Shown one piece after another: positions 43,084 to 51,952 of a DNA stretch of 64,000 nt (position 1 is the first letter of the stretch; each line of letters begins with the position of its first letter). The stretch is from CAVXJN01 sp963773585 (GTDB taxonomy: Bacteria > Pseudomonadota > Gammaproteobacteria > JASBUN01). Where the stretch lies: positions 310,001 to 374,000 of the forward strand of contig CAVZBR010000006.1 of assembly GCA_963773585.1 (NCBI GenBank), written 5' to 3'. The notes under the pieces were generated by a model. The model worked only from the letters and a program-made list of their open reading frames with translations, had not been told where the DNA came from and searched no databases. A program made the position numbers and the translations under genes.

Positions 43084-44032
43084 GTTGGGATTTCCGTCCG
43101 GGTGTCGACGCCGCCGCTTCGGCGAAGCGCTCGGCATTGTCGTAGACTTGCTGCGCCGTGAGCAGAAACACCCCTTCCCCACCGCGCTCGAATTCCAACC
43201 ATAAAAAGGGTACTTCGGGAAAACGCGCCACCAGCGCGTGCTGCGCGCTACCGACCTCGACCACCATGACGCCGGTGGGTTCCAGGTACCCGGCCGCGGC
43301 AGCGAGCATCGGCACGACCAAATCCAGGCCTTCGCTACCGGCGGCGAGACCCAGCTGCGGCTCGTGGCCGTATTCCGCCGGCAGCGCCGCGAGTTCCGCC
43401 GCGCCCACGTAGGGGGGGTTGCTGACGATCAGGTCGTAGCGCCGGCCACTCAGCGGAGCGAACAGATCGCCTTCGATCAACTCAACCCGATCCGTCAGGC
43501 CATGGTGTTCGACATTGACGGCCGCCACCTCGAGCGCACCCGGCGAAAGGTCGACCGCATCCACCGACGCTTCGGCAAACGCATAGGCGCAGGCAATCGC
43601 AATGCAGCCGCTGCCGGTACACAGGTCCAGCACCCTTTGCACCGGCGCCGCCAACCATGGCTCGAACCGTGACTGAATCAACTCGGCAATGGGCGAACGC
43701 GGCACCAACACGCGTTCGTCGACATAGAACGCCAAGCCTGCAAACCATGCCTCGTGGGTGATATAAGGCGTAGGGATCCGCTGCTCGAGCCGACGCTGCA
43801 GCAAATCCAGAATATCCTTGCGCTCATTATCGGTCAGCCGCGTATCCAGGTACGTCTCGGGGATGTCGTGGGACAGGTGCAAGGCGTGCAAGGTCAAGGC
43901 CAACGCTTCATCGAACCCGTTGTCGGTGCCGTGGCCATAGTGAAGGCCGGCCTCGTTGAACCGGCTCATCCCCCAGCGCACCCAATCGCGCGCGGTCGAG
44001 AGTTGTGCAAGCGCCTGCAGACTATCTTTCAT
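43079..44032 (-). CDS. prmB: Ribosomal protein L3 glutamine N5-methyltransferase
   Basis: 317-residue SAM-dependent methyltransferase modifying the glutamine of ribosomal protein L3. The SAM motif VLDLCTGSGCIAI and the catalytic NPPY (SNPPYV) are present. The N-terminal HYGHGTDNGFDEALAL and VPRSPIAELI blocks distinguish PrmB from the release-factor enzyme PrmC. The ATG at 44032 (MKDSLQALAQL) is preferred; upstream codons enter the promoter region of the divergent sco gene. Confidence 0.92.
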   Translation of the reverse strand: MKDSLQALAQLSTARDWVRWGMSRFNEAGLHYGHGTDNGFDEALALTLHALHLSHDIPETYLDTRLTDNERKDILDLLQRRLEQRIPTPYITHEAWFAGLAFYVDERVLVPRSPIAELIQSRFEPWLAAPVQRVLDLCTGSGCIAIACAYAFAEASVDAVDLSPGALEVAAVNVEHHGLTDRVELIEGDLFAPLSGRRYDLIVSNPPYVGAAELAALPAEYGHEPQLGLAAGSEGLDLVVPMLAAAAGYLEPTGVMVVEVGSAQHALVARFPEVPFLWLEFERGGEGVFLLTAQQVYDNAERFAEAAASTPGRKSQR

Positions 44033-44115
44033 GAGCAATACCCTGGCGGCAGCGGGTTTGCGCCGGTGGCCGCATGATATACGATGAGCGCCCACGAGAC
44101 ATCAGACCGGGGACC

Positions 44116-44808
44116 ATGATCGATACTCGTCCGCATCCCGAATCGGGCCGCTCATTTCCGTTCCTACTAGTCGGCATCGCCTTGGCGGCAATGATCGTCG
44201 GCGTGTGGCTGAGCGCCGAATTTGCACCCCGGGCCACCGTGGCACACTCCGGACAGAGCGGTCAGGGGCCCGCGCTGCAATCGGGCACCTTGTTGACCCC
44301 GCCGAAACCGCTGCCCGCTTTCAGGCTCGAAGACCAAAACCACAACGCGGTGGACAATGCCTGGTTGCACGGCCATTGGACATTGCTGTTCTTCGGCTAC
44401 ACTCATTGTCCTGACGTGTGCCCCACTACCCTCGCCGAATTGAATCAGACTTTGAAAGCGCTGCCCGAGCACTTGCGCGACCAGACCCGCGTTTTATTCG
44501 TATCCGTGGACCCACAACGGGACACTGCCAAACAACTCGGCCAGTACGTAACCTACTTCAACCCGAAATTCGTCGGCGCCCGCGGAACGGCAGCGCAACT
44601 GGACAAGCTCACCCGCGCCCTCGGCGTCCTGTACGTTCATAACAAGCCGGATCAGAATGGAAACTACACCGTCGACCACAGCGCCGCCGTGATGGTGATC
44701 GATCCGCAGGGCGCACTCGCCGCATTGTTCACCAACCTGCCCCATCAACCGCATCAAATGGCGCAGGATTTGGATATTATCCGCAGCTACTACAAGGACC
44801 AATCATGA
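44116..44808 (+). CDS. SCO1/SenC-family copper protein
   Basis: 230-residue membrane-anchored thioredoxin-fold protein for copper delivery to cytochrome oxidase or thiol reduction. An N-terminal helix (about 13-33) anchors it in the inner membrane facing the periplasm. The copper site is complete: CPDVC (in YTHCPDVCPTT) and the distant His in TVDHSAAV. It overlaps the next gene (a PCuAC copper chaperone) by 4 bp. The pair forms a standard CuA assembly unit, but no oxidase genes are adjacent. Confidence 0.92.
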   Translation: MIDTRPHPESGRSFPFLLVGIALAAMIVGVWLSAEFAPRATVAHSGQSGQGPALQSGTLLTPPKPLPAFRLEDQNHNAVDNAWLHGHWTLLFFGYTHCPDVCPTTLAELNQTLKALPEHLRDQTRVLFVSVDPQRDTAKQLGQYVTYFNPKFVGARGTAAQLDKLTRALGVLYVHNKPDQNGNYTVDHSAAVMVIDPQGALAALFTNLPHQPHQMAQDLDIIRSYYKDQS

Positions 44809-45266
44809 ACCGTTTGCTAGGCGCAGTGTTCGTCGTATTGTCCGCAATCGCTTTGCCTGCCGCCGCGGCAGCGCTGGATGTTGCTGACGCGTGGGTGCGT
44901 GAAGGTCCGCCGAACGCGGAAGTATTGGCCGGCTTCATGAAATTGCACAATCCCGGCGAAGCAGCGGTGGACGTGACCAGCGTTACCAGCCCGGCATTCG
45001 AACGGGTGGAGATGCATCGCAGTGTCACCGCGAACGGCATGGCCAAAATGATCGCGCAGGACAAGCTGACCGTGCCCGCAAACGGGGACCTGTTGCTGGC
45101 GCCCGGCGGTTATCACCTGATGCTGTTCAACCCCAAACACCCATTGCAGGGGGGGCAGCAGGTGAGCTTCACACTACACACAGCCGCTGGGGATTCCGTG
45201 ACGACACACGCCGAAGTACGAAGCGGCATGGGCGGCATGGGCAGCATGATGGACCACCACCACTAG
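44805..45266 (+). CDS. Periplasmic copper chaperone PCu(A)C
   Basis: 153-residue periplasmic copper(I) chaperone that hands copper to SCO1 or CuA. Signal peptide 1-23 (LSAIALPAAAA), then a cupredoxin-like domain with the Met/His ligands in ERVEMHRS, MAKM and GGYHLMLF. The C-terminus carries a Met/His-rich tail (GMGGMGSMMDHHH), an extra metal-binding segment. It is coupled to the SCO gene by an ATGA overlap and followed 12 bp later by psd. Confidence 0.92.
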   Translation: MNRLLGAVFVVLSAIALPAAAAALDVADAWVREGPPNAEVLAGFMKLHNPGEAAVDVTSVTSPAFERVEMHRSVTANGMAKMIAQDKLTVPANGDLLLAPGGYHLMLFNPKHPLQGGQQVSFTLHTAAGDSVTTHAEVRSGMGGMGSMMDHHH

Positions 45267-45277
45267 GGCCGCGTTCC

Positions 45278-46180
45278 ATGGGCTTACATCCGTTTTCGCT
45301 GTTGCAGTATGTACTGCCGCAGCACCCGCTTTCGCGCTTGGTGCATCGCATCAGCCGCAGCCGCAGGATACCGGGGATGCGGGCTGCAATCGGCTGGTTC
45401 GTACGTCGTTACGGCGTACGCATGGAGGATTCCGCCGACCCGGATCTGAATGCCTATCCGACCTTCAACAGTTTTTTTACCCGCGCCCTGAGACCAGGCG
45501 CACGGCCGATGCCAAGCGACCCCCGACAGCCGTGCTGCCCGGTGGACGGATATGTGAGTCAGGTCGGACGGGTGCGCAACGGACGCTTGTTTCAGGCCAA
45601 GGGGCAATTGTACTCGCTCCAGGAACTACTCGGAGGCAGCGATGAGCGGGCCGCACCCTTTCAGGACGGCGAGTTTGCCACTCTTTATTTATCGCCCACC
45701 GATTATCATCGGGTGCATATGCCATTGACGGGTCAGTTGCAGGAAATGATCCACGTCCCGGGACGGTTGTTCGGCGTCGGACGCATCTGCGCTCGGGATA
45801 TACCTCGGCTGTTTGCCCGCAACGAGCGCGTCATTTCCATATTCGACACCGACCTGGGGCCGATGGCGGTGGTTTTGGTGGGTGCCGTGAACGTCGGCTC
45901 GATCGAAACCGTATGGGCCGGAGAGGTCACACCGCCGCAGGGGCGGCAGATCATCGCGACCCGCTACGGACAAAGCGGCGAACACGCAGTGCGTTTGGAG
46001 CGCGGCGCGGAACTCGGTCGTTTCAATCTCGGTTCCACCGTCATCATCTTGTTCGGTCCAGGCCGCGTGCGTTGGCGCAAGACGCTGACCGCCGAAGCAC
46101 CCGTGCGGCTGGGACAGCCCCTGGCCGATCGCATCGACGCAACCGCAGCGGCGAGCGCTAGCCCCCGGTCACACGCCTGA
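45278..46180 (+). CDS. psd: Phosphatidylserine decarboxylase proenzyme
   Basis: 300-residue inner-membrane enzyme converting phosphatidylserine to phosphatidylethanolamine. It self-cleaves at the LGST motif (FNLGSTVIILF, about residues 249-252) to form the pyruvoyl cofactor. Conserved blocks TFNSFFTRAL, SPTDYHRVHMP and VNVGSIETVWAGEV are present. It follows the copper genes closely on the same strand and its stop directly abuts that of the convergent PilZ gene. Confidence 0.95.
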   Translation: MGLHPFSLLQYVLPQHPLSRLVHRISRSRRIPGMRAAIGWFVRRYGVRMEDSADPDLNAYPTFNSFFTRALRPGARPMPSDPRQPCCPVDGYVSQVGRVRNGRLFQAKGQLYSLQELLGGSDERAAPFQDGEFATLYLSPTDYHRVHMPLTGQLQEMIHVPGRLFGVGRICARDIPRLFARNERVISIFDTDLGPMAVVLVGAVNVGSIETVWAGEVTPPQGRQIIATRYGQSGEHAVRLERGAELGRFNLGSTVIILFGPGRVRWRKTLTAEAPVRLGQPLADRIDATAAASASPRSHA

Positions 46181-46507
46181 CTACAGGAATGCCTGCAGCG
46201 CGCGCACGTCGGTCATGTCATAGCGACTGAAAGCGACACCCAGGCCGCGCGCGCTCTGGCGTACGACTTTGGCATGGAAGCGGTGACTATAGCCGCCGCC
46301 GGCCGGCTGCTCTTCGCTGACGACCAGCTCGAGATTGCGTCCGCAGCGCGGCAACGCAGCACGTCGCGCCTCGATGAACATACCGCCGAAGCCGATGTCT
46401 CTCGTAACGCAGCGGGCATAGGGGCGGCCGGCACAATAAATCTCAACTCGCAATTGAACCCGGCGCCGGGCACTCCAACGGGTGTCGTTCGTGTCGTTGT
46501 CGCTCAT
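46181..46507 (-). CDS. PilZ-domain protein
   Basis: 108-residue single-domain PilZ protein. The RxxxR motif is RVQLR (residues about 16-20). The second motif reads DIGFGG where DxSxxG is expected, so the serine is a glycine, as in a subset of PilZ proteins, and affinity for c-di-GMP may differ. The ATG at 46507 gives the compact domain. It follows epmA on the minus strand and its stop abuts the psd stop with no bases between. Confidence 0.82.
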   Translation of the reverse strand: MSDNDTNDTRWSARRRVQLRVEIYCAGRPYARCVTRDIGFGGMFIEARRAALPRCGRNLELVVSEEQPAGGGYSHRFHAKVVRQSARGLGVAFSRYDMTDVRALQAFL

Positions 46508-46593
46508 GGTGGATCGCTCTTCGTTTTGATGAATAGGTTTGTTGAACCGGATCGGCTGTGCCCCTCGCGCGCGCTCGGTTTTCGGAGATTTTA

Positions 46594-47595
46594 TCATGCT
46601 CGGTGCCATGGAAAGGCCAGCGCTTGATCGAGCGCGGGCAGCTGCAACGCCAGCGCCAATAGCCGGTCCAAGCCCAGAGCCACTCCCGCGCAAGCCGGCA
46701 GACCGTGTGCCAGTGCCGCCAGCAGCCAGCGGTCCGCCGGCGGACCGGCGGCGCCGTGCTGGGCGCGCAGCTGATTATCCGCTTCGAAGCGGCGCGCCTG
46801 TTCGGCCGGGTCTGCGAGCTCGTGAAAGCCGTTGGCCAATTCCACGCCGTCGAAATATAGCTCAAAGCGCTCCGCAACCGCCGGTTGCTCGACGTCCCGA
46901 ATCCGCGCCAGCGCCGCCTGACTGGCAGGATAGTCATAGATGAAGCACAGCGCATATTCGCGCAGCGCCGGCTCCACGCAGTGGGTGAGCAGCAAATCCA
47001 ACCAACCGTCCCGGGATTGAAGGCTGGCCGGGGCGTGAATCCCCAACGCCGCCGCCCGCGCCTGCAGTTCGCCGCGGCTGGCTTCGAACGGGTCGACCGC
47101 CGCGTGACGCAAAAACGCCTCGCGATAACTCAGCCGTGACGCCGGCCCGAGCTTGCGATAGGGAACCAGCAATTCGATCACCAGGGCCTCGACTTCGTCC
47201 ATCAGTTGCTGATGGTCGAATCCCGGCCGGTACCACTCCAGCATGGTGAATTCGGGGGCGTGCCAACGGCCCAGCTCGCCGTCCCGGAACACTTTGCAGA
47301 TTTGATAGATGGCGCCGCTTCCGGCCGCCAACAAGCGCTTCATGTGCAATTCGGGAGAGGTGGGCAACCAGCGTTGGGCGCCTTGCGGGGCACCGGGCCC
47401 GGTGTATCGGCAGTGGAAACTCGTCAAGGCGGGATCGGTGTTGCCCGCTTGGGACAACAGCGGCGTTTCGACCTCGAGCACCTGATGCCGATCGAAGAAG
47501 CGGCGAATGGCTCCCAACATCGCCGCGCGGGCGCGCAGCGTCTGCTGCGTGGCGCACGGACGCCAGGGCACATCATGGTCGGAGAAATCATCCAC
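46594..47595 (-). CDS. epmA: Elongation factor P beta-lysyl ligase EpmA
   Basis: 333-residue class II lysyl-tRNA-synthetase paralogue that attaches (R)-beta-lysine to Lys34 of EF-P. The catalytic motifs are FLEVETP-like VLEVETPLL, motif 2 SPELHMKRLLAAG with YQICKVFRDGE, and motif 3 GVALGLDRLLAL. The tRNA anticodon-binding domain is absent, which separates it from LysRS. The start is GTG at 47595. It lies 39 bp downstream of efp on the same strand. Confidence 0.93.
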   Translation of the reverse strand: MDDFSDHDVPWRPCATQQTLRARAAMLGAIRRFFDRHQVLEVETPLLSQAGNTDPALTSFHCRYTGPGAPQGAQRWLPTSPELHMKRLLAAGSGAIYQICKVFRDGELGRWHAPEFTMLEWYRPGFDHQQLMDEVEALVIELLVPYRKLGPASRLSYREAFLRHAAVDPFEASRGELQARAAALGIHAPASLQSRDGWLDLLLTHCVEPALREYALCFIYDYPASQAALARIRDVEQPAVAERFELYFDGVELANGFHELADPAEQARRFEADNQLRAQHGAAGPPADRWLLAALAHGLPACAGVALGLDRLLALALQLPALDQALAFPWHRA

Positions 47596-47634
47596 GATTG
47601 GGGCACCGCGCCGACGGACGGTTGGCCGGCGACT

Positions 47635-48204
47635 CTACTCCTTGGCGCGCGACACGTACTCGCCCGTGCGCGTATCCACTTTGATGAGTTCGTCGATGTC
47701 CACAAACAACGGCACGCGCACCACGGCGCCGGTCTCCAGCGTCGCCGGCTTGCCCCCACCGCCGGAGGTGTCACCGCGCACGCCGGGATCGGTTTCGGTT
47801 ACCTTGAGCACTACGAAATTTGGCGGCGTGACACTCAACGGTTCGCCGTTGTACAAGGTGACCTGGCAAGTGTCCTGCTCCTTGAGCCACTTCTGCGCGT
47901 CGCTCACCGCATTGGCGTCGGCGGCCAATTGCTCGAAGCTTGCCGGGTCCATGAAATGCCAGAATTCGCCGTCCGTGTACAGGTACTGCATTTCGGTCTC
48001 GTGGACGTCGGCGCTTTCTACCGATTCACCGGACTTGAAGGTTCGATCGATGACCCGGCCGGTCTTGAGGTTGCGCACCTTCACCCGGTTGAATGCCTGG
48101 CCTTTGCCCGGTTTGACAAATTCATTCTCGACGATGTTGTAGGGATCGCCGTCCAGCATGATTTTGAGACCGCTTTTGAATTCATTAGTACTATAGGTAG
48201 CCAT
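47635..48204 (-). CDS. efp: Translation elongation factor P
   Basis: 189-residue factor relieving ribosome stalling at polyproline. The three-barrel EF-P sequence is complete, and the modified residue Lys34 lies in VKPGKGQAF (residues 30-38). With epmA and epmB flanking it, the beta-lysine modification route is expected, not the arginine-rhamnose route of EarP. The ATG at 48204 gives the canonical start. It is divergent from epmB across 54 bp. Confidence 0.97.
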   Translation of the reverse strand: MATYSTNEFKSGLKIMLDGDPYNIVENEFVKPGKGQAFNRVKVRNLKTGRVIDRTFKSGESVESADVHETEMQYLYTDGEFWHFMDPASFEQLAADANAVSDAQKWLKEQDTCQVTLYNGEPLSVTPPNFVVLKVTETDPGVRGDTSGGGGKPATLETGAVVRVPLFVDIDELIKVDTRTGEYVSRAKE

Positions 48205-48252
48205 GGATCTTACCGTTGCATGTTCTAGGATTACGCCGCCCCAGCGGGTGAG

Positions 48253-48269
48253 CGCGTTATGATAACGCG
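48253..48269 (+). promoter_or_regulatory. Perfect palindrome enclosing the epmB start codon
   Basis: CGCGTTAT, one G, ATAACGCG form a perfect 8-base inverted repeat centred on the epmB ATG (48259-48261). As RNA, a six-pair stem CGCGUU/AACGCG would leave AUGAU in the loop. It may be an operator for the efp/epmB intergenic region or an mRNA hairpin controlling epmB translation. Confidence 0.5.
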
Positions 48270-49269
48270 AATCCCGGTCGCGAGGCAGACACCCTCGTGG
48301 CAGCAGGAATTGGCCGAAGCGATACGCAGTCCTGAAGAACTGTTCGCCGTACTGGGGCTCGATCCGGCTTTGCTCCCCGCCGCCGCGCACGCGGCGCGCC
48401 AATTCCCCCTGCGGGTGCCGCGGGGGTTCGTCGCGCGTATGGGGCATGGCGATCCTGCCGATCCGCTGCTGCGCCAGGTTTTGCCGCTGGCCGACGAACT
48501 TCAATCGACGCCCGGCTACGGCCCCGATCCGGTCGGCGATCTCGCATCCATGGTCGCCCCCGGGGTGTTGCACAAGTATCGCGGACGCGTCTTGGCCGTT
48601 GCCACCGGTGCCTGCGCGATTCATTGCCGCTATTGCTTTCGACGTCAATTCCCCTACCCCGACGCGCAGGCTCGGGCGGACCAATGGCGATCGCTGATCG
48701 ACTATGTCGAGACCCGTGGAGAGATCGACGAACTCATTCTCAGCGGCGGCGATCCGCTCAGCCTCGGCGACCGCCGGCTACAAGAATTGCTGCAAGGCGC
48801 CGCTTCCATCGCCCACCTTAAGACAGTGCGCTTCCACACCCGGCTGCCGGTGGTGATTCCCTCCCGCATTACCGATGGGTTTATTGACATGGTCCGCAAA
48901 ACACGCCTGCAGATCGTAGTGGTTCTGCACGTCAACCATCATCGGGAATTGGACACCGGCGTTGGCGATGCCGCGCGGCGCTTGCGCGAAGCCGGCGCCA
49001 CGCTGTTGAATCAGGCGGTGCTGCTGCGTGGCGTAAACGACGATCCGGGCGTGTTGGCGCAATTGTCCCAGGCGCTGTTTTCAACGGGAATCCTGCCCTA
49101 TTACCTGCACATGCTCGACCCCGTCGAGGGCGCCGCGCACTTCGCGGTAGCCGACGATCAAGCCAGACAATTGATGGGCCAGCTAAACGCAACCCTGCCC
49201 GGCTATCTGGTGCCGCGGCTGGTGCGCGAGGTCCCCGGCGCCGCCAGCAAGATGCCGCTGGCGATCTGA
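48259..49269 (+). CDS. epmB: EF-P lysine 2,3-aminomutase EpmB
   Basis: 336-residue radical-SAM enzyme converting lysine to (R)-beta-lysine for EpmA. The iron-sulfur site is CAIHCRYC (CxxxCxxC), followed by FRRQFPY. LSGGDPLSL, HTRLPVVIP and the PLP region near LLNQAVLLRGVND are conserved. The short length matches EpmB rather than catabolic KamA enzymes. The ATG lies in the loop of a perfect palindrome, with no strong ribosome-binding site upstream. Confidence 0.94.
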   Translation: MITRIPVARQTPSWQQELAEAIRSPEELFAVLGLDPALLPAAAHAARQFPLRVPRGFVARMGHGDPADPLLRQVLPLADELQSTPGYGPDPVGDLASMVAPGVLHKYRGRVLAVATGACAIHCRYCFRRQFPYPDAQARADQWRSLIDYVETRGEIDELILSGGDPLSLGDRRLQELLQGAASIAHLKTVRFHTRLPVVIPSRITDGFIDMVRKTRLQIVVVLHVNHHRELDTGVGDAARRLREAGATLLNQAVLLRGVNDDPGVLAQLSQALFSTGILPYYLHMLDPVEGAAHFAVADDQARQLMGQLNATLPGYLVPRLVREVPGAASKMPLAI

Positions 49270-49385
49270 TGGTGGAGCTGCCGAGCGTATGTCATTGGTT
49301 GTATTGAGGCCGACGCGCCGGCCGCGTTATCGTTGAAGCTAATATCCGCCGCTCCCGCGGTACGGCAATTGTGGACCGACAGCGA

Positions 49386-51089
49386 ATGATGGATCAGGAA
49401 CAATACGAGTCTCGTCACGGGCTTCGCGTGCCGATATTGGGTCGTCAGCGACCAGAGCTCGACCTGCGGCCGCGTCGGGTCCAGGAATGGCTCCGGCAAC
49501 TGCCTTTGGCCGACCCCCAGGAATCGTGCCGCCGGTTGCTGGCTCTGGTTCAGACGTCGAACCGGGCAGCCGTGGATGCGACTACCCGCTATCGGTTCGC
49601 CGATGCCATTCACGAAACGGTAGGCTTTGGGACCCGCGCCCTGATCAAAGGCATCAGTCATCGAGGCTTTCCGCTCACCGTAAAAGCACTGCAACAAGCG
49701 GACCTGTGTAATTCGTTGCTGCGTTCGTTCGCCGACACCTACAAACTGATCGTCGTCGATGCCATTGCCGGGGGGCGCAGCGAACGCAAGTTATTGGCCG
49801 CTTCGCTGCAACACGCTCTGCAGCAACTCGGCCGCTTACTGCTCGATCACTACGTCTTATACGCGCCGCCCAGCGACGGGCTGTGGCTCGACCTGCACCG
49901 GCTGCATCGAATCGCCGAGGATCACGAGCTGCTCACGCCCGCTGCGGCGAGCCGCCGCGCGCCCATCGGATCGCGCATCGGCGAACTCTACCGCCAGTCG
50001 TTGCTGGTGAGTCTCGCCAACCCCTATCGGCTTCGCCGCGACGAGCTGGGGCGCGTGTTGACGTTGGCCTCGGCACTGGCGCACAAGCTCATTGTCAGTC
50101 CGCAACCCACCCAGCACACTACGTTTCAGATACGCACCGAGCAGGACCGGCCGCCCTATCCACGCGCCCAGGAACACGATGTCGGCAACGTCCGCTATGT
50201 AGACCTGTCGGCTGTAGTCGAAGCGCTCGACGAAGCAGGCCTCGAGCACAATGAACCCGAGCTGCAATTACGCCGCCGACTGCTGGCGCTGTGGCGGCGA
50301 CCTCCCCGGCGCGGGTTCAAGCGAATCACCCAAGCATCGGACATCCGCGTCGGCCTGGGACTGGACACTGCCCATTTTTTGCTTGAACGCGAAGCCCCGG
50401 CGGTGCCCGAAATACCGGCAGAAATCCCCCCGGCGCTGGGGGTCGTGCCGCCGCTGGACTTACCGACCAATCAAGGCGAAACCCATATCGCGCTCGATCA
50501 CAGCTGGTACGATGACGGCAACGAACGGTTTTTCCCGACCGCATCGCGGCGCAGCGAGTCGGTACCGCATTATCCGCTGCCGGGAATGGCGTTACCGGAA
50601 CGCGAATACCGGGATTCCTTGTGGCGCACAGTGGATGTCAGCGCCCGCGGTTGCTGCCTGCTCTGGGATAGCGATAAGCCATCATCGGCGAAAGTGGGCG
50701 AGGTCGTGAGCCTGCGAGAGCACAGCAGCCCTTCCTGGACGGTCGGCGTGGTTCGCTGGATGCAATACGAACCCGATCAAGGCCTCAAGCTGGGCATCGA
50801 AATCCTGGCGCCGTCCGCCGAAGCAGTTTTAGCGCGCAATACGCGCGATCGACGTCAGGATAGCGCGCTGGAGCTGCCTGCGATTCGTGCGGCCGGGCTA
50901 CCCGCGAGCTTGATCGTCGCCTCCACCCAACATCACGTCGGGGAACAGCTTGAGGTTTTGCACCAGGGCATGCCCCGGCGCGTTCGGTTGACCGAAGAGT
51001 TGGAGCGCAACGGCAGTTTTTCCCACTTCGTCTACGACCGCTTGGACGGCGACCGACCCGGAGCCACATCGGAAAGAGAGTCTCAATAG
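49386..51089 (+). CDS. Large protein with C-terminal PilZ-like domain
   Basis: About 567 residues, cytoplasmic, no named family recognised. The first 300 residues are helical with many leucine/arginine positions (LLALVQTSNRAAVDATTRYRFADAI). A Pro-rich linker follows (EIPAEIPPALGVVPPLD). From about 400 a beta-rich domain carries WRTVDVSARGCCLLW: DVSARG fits the PilZ DxSxxG motif, with a preceding Arg cluster (REYRDSLWR). A c-di-GMP receptor role is inferred. The start is uncertain between GTG 49371 and ATG 49386. It overlaps the convergent acetyltransferase stop by 7 bp. Confidence 0.65.
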   Translation: MMDQEQYESRHGLRVPILGRQRPELDLRPRRVQEWLRQLPLADPQESCRRLLALVQTSNRAAVDATTRYRFADAIHETVGFGTRALIKGISHRGFPLTVKALQQADLCNSLLRSFADTYKLIVVDAIAGGRSERKLLAASLQHALQQLGRLLLDHYVLYAPPSDGLWLDLHRLHRIAEDHELLTPAAASRRAPIGSRIGELYRQSLLVSLANPYRLRRDELGRVLTLASALAHKLIVSPQPTQHTTFQIRTEQDRPPYPRAQEHDVGNVRYVDLSAVVEALDEAGLEHNEPELQLRRRLLALWRRPPRRGFKRITQASDIRVGLGLDTAHFLLEREAPAVPEIPAEIPPALGVVPPLDLPTNQGETHIALDHSWYDDGNERFFPTASRRSESVPHYPLPGMALPEREYRDSLWRTVDVSARGCCLLWDSDKPSSAKVGEVVSLREHSSPSWTVGVVRWMQYEPDQGLKLGIEILAPSAEAVLARNTRDRRQDSALELPAIRAAGLPASLIVASTQHHVGEQLEVLHQGMPRRVRLTEELERNGSFSHFVYDRLDGDRPGATSERESQ

Positions 51090-51604
51090 ACGCAAGAAAA
51101 TTGCGTCGGATAGATAATGTTGCCGCCGCCTTCCAGCGCACCTGAATCGAGCTCCAAAGCCAATACGGCTTCGGGCGGCGCAGGCAGGTTGCAACGCAGC
51201 TGCCACTTCGAGGCGGGCTCGAACCCGAACCGCCGATAGAATTCCGGATGACCCACCACGGCGACAGCCGGATAATCCGCCTGCTGCGCCGCCTGGAGTG
51301 CGGATTGAACCAGCTCCGAGCCGATCCCCCGATGACTCTGGGAGGGAACGACCGCCATCGGTGCCAAGGCGAGAATCTCCCTGCCTCCATGGTCGCGTTG
51401 CAGCCGCACTTTGGTCATCAAAATGTGGCCAACGATGCGGTCATGAAACTCTGCGACCAGCGACAAGCCGGGTTCGAATCCGGCAGTACCACGCAGCGCA
51501 CTGACCAGATTGACCTCTTCGTCTCCGCCGAACGCGCTCAAGTGCACCACATCGATCGCTTTGATATCGGCCCCGGACTCGGGCCGGACCTTGATCCCAT
51601 GCAT
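51083..51604 (-). CDS. GNAT-family N-acetyltransferase
   Basis: 173-residue acetyltransferase, YhbS-like. The acetyl-CoA-binding motif is VVPSQSHRGIGSELVQ, followed by VVGHPEFYRRFGFEPA, a segment typical of YhbS proteins. The substrate is unknown. The ATG at 51604 gives MHGIKVRPES; upstream in-frame sequence is not conserved-looking. It is divergent from fimX across 348 bp. Confidence 0.85.
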   Translation of the reverse strand: MHGIKVRPESGADIKAIDVVHLSAFGGDEEVNLVSALRGTAGFEPGLSLVAEFHDRIVGHILMTKVRLQRDHGGREILALAPMAVVPSQSHRGIGSELVQSALQAAQQADYPAVAVVGHPEFYRRFGFEPASKWQLRCNLPAPPEAVLALELDSGALEGGGNIIYPTQFSCVY

Positions 51605-51952
51605 TGTCGCCTCCACACCGTTGCCATTGCCCCGCCGCCGTCGAGCGCAAGCTTGTACCGGATCATTCGACGGCGAGTTCCGGTTCCAGTATGGCACGCG
51701 CTCGGAAAGGGCAAAAGTACGCCCCCCGCAGCGAGATTGCCCCAACGCCCTTGCCCGCCGCGCATTCCTCCACGCACCGACGCGGCGGTGTTAATTTGTG
51801 TGGCCAACTGCCGATAGCGGGTAAAGGGCGGCCTGCGCTTGGCTGAGTGGTTTGCACCCACCACCGACGAGGCCCCCGAAACAATCTAAAACTGTATAGA
51901 ATTCAGCGTATTCAGTTCTACAAGGACCGAATCTCAGCAAAGGATCCCGTTA
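51605..51952 (+). other. 348-bp region upstream of fimX and the acetyltransferase gene
   Basis: No convincing gene is seen. Near the fimX side is an AT-rich patch: TATAGA at 51895-51900, two direct copies of TTCAG (51902 and 51911), and outer inverted TAGAA/TTCTA (51897-51901, 51916-51920). These may mark a promoter with an operator. AAGGA lies about 8 bases before the fimX GTG. Confidence 0.45.

Noticed and set aside
49203..49697. Minus-strand frame of 164 codons between epmB and the PilZ-like gene, considered as a gene in the gap.
   Set aside because: It overlaps the ends of both plus-strand genes, lacks a start signal and has no recognisable features.
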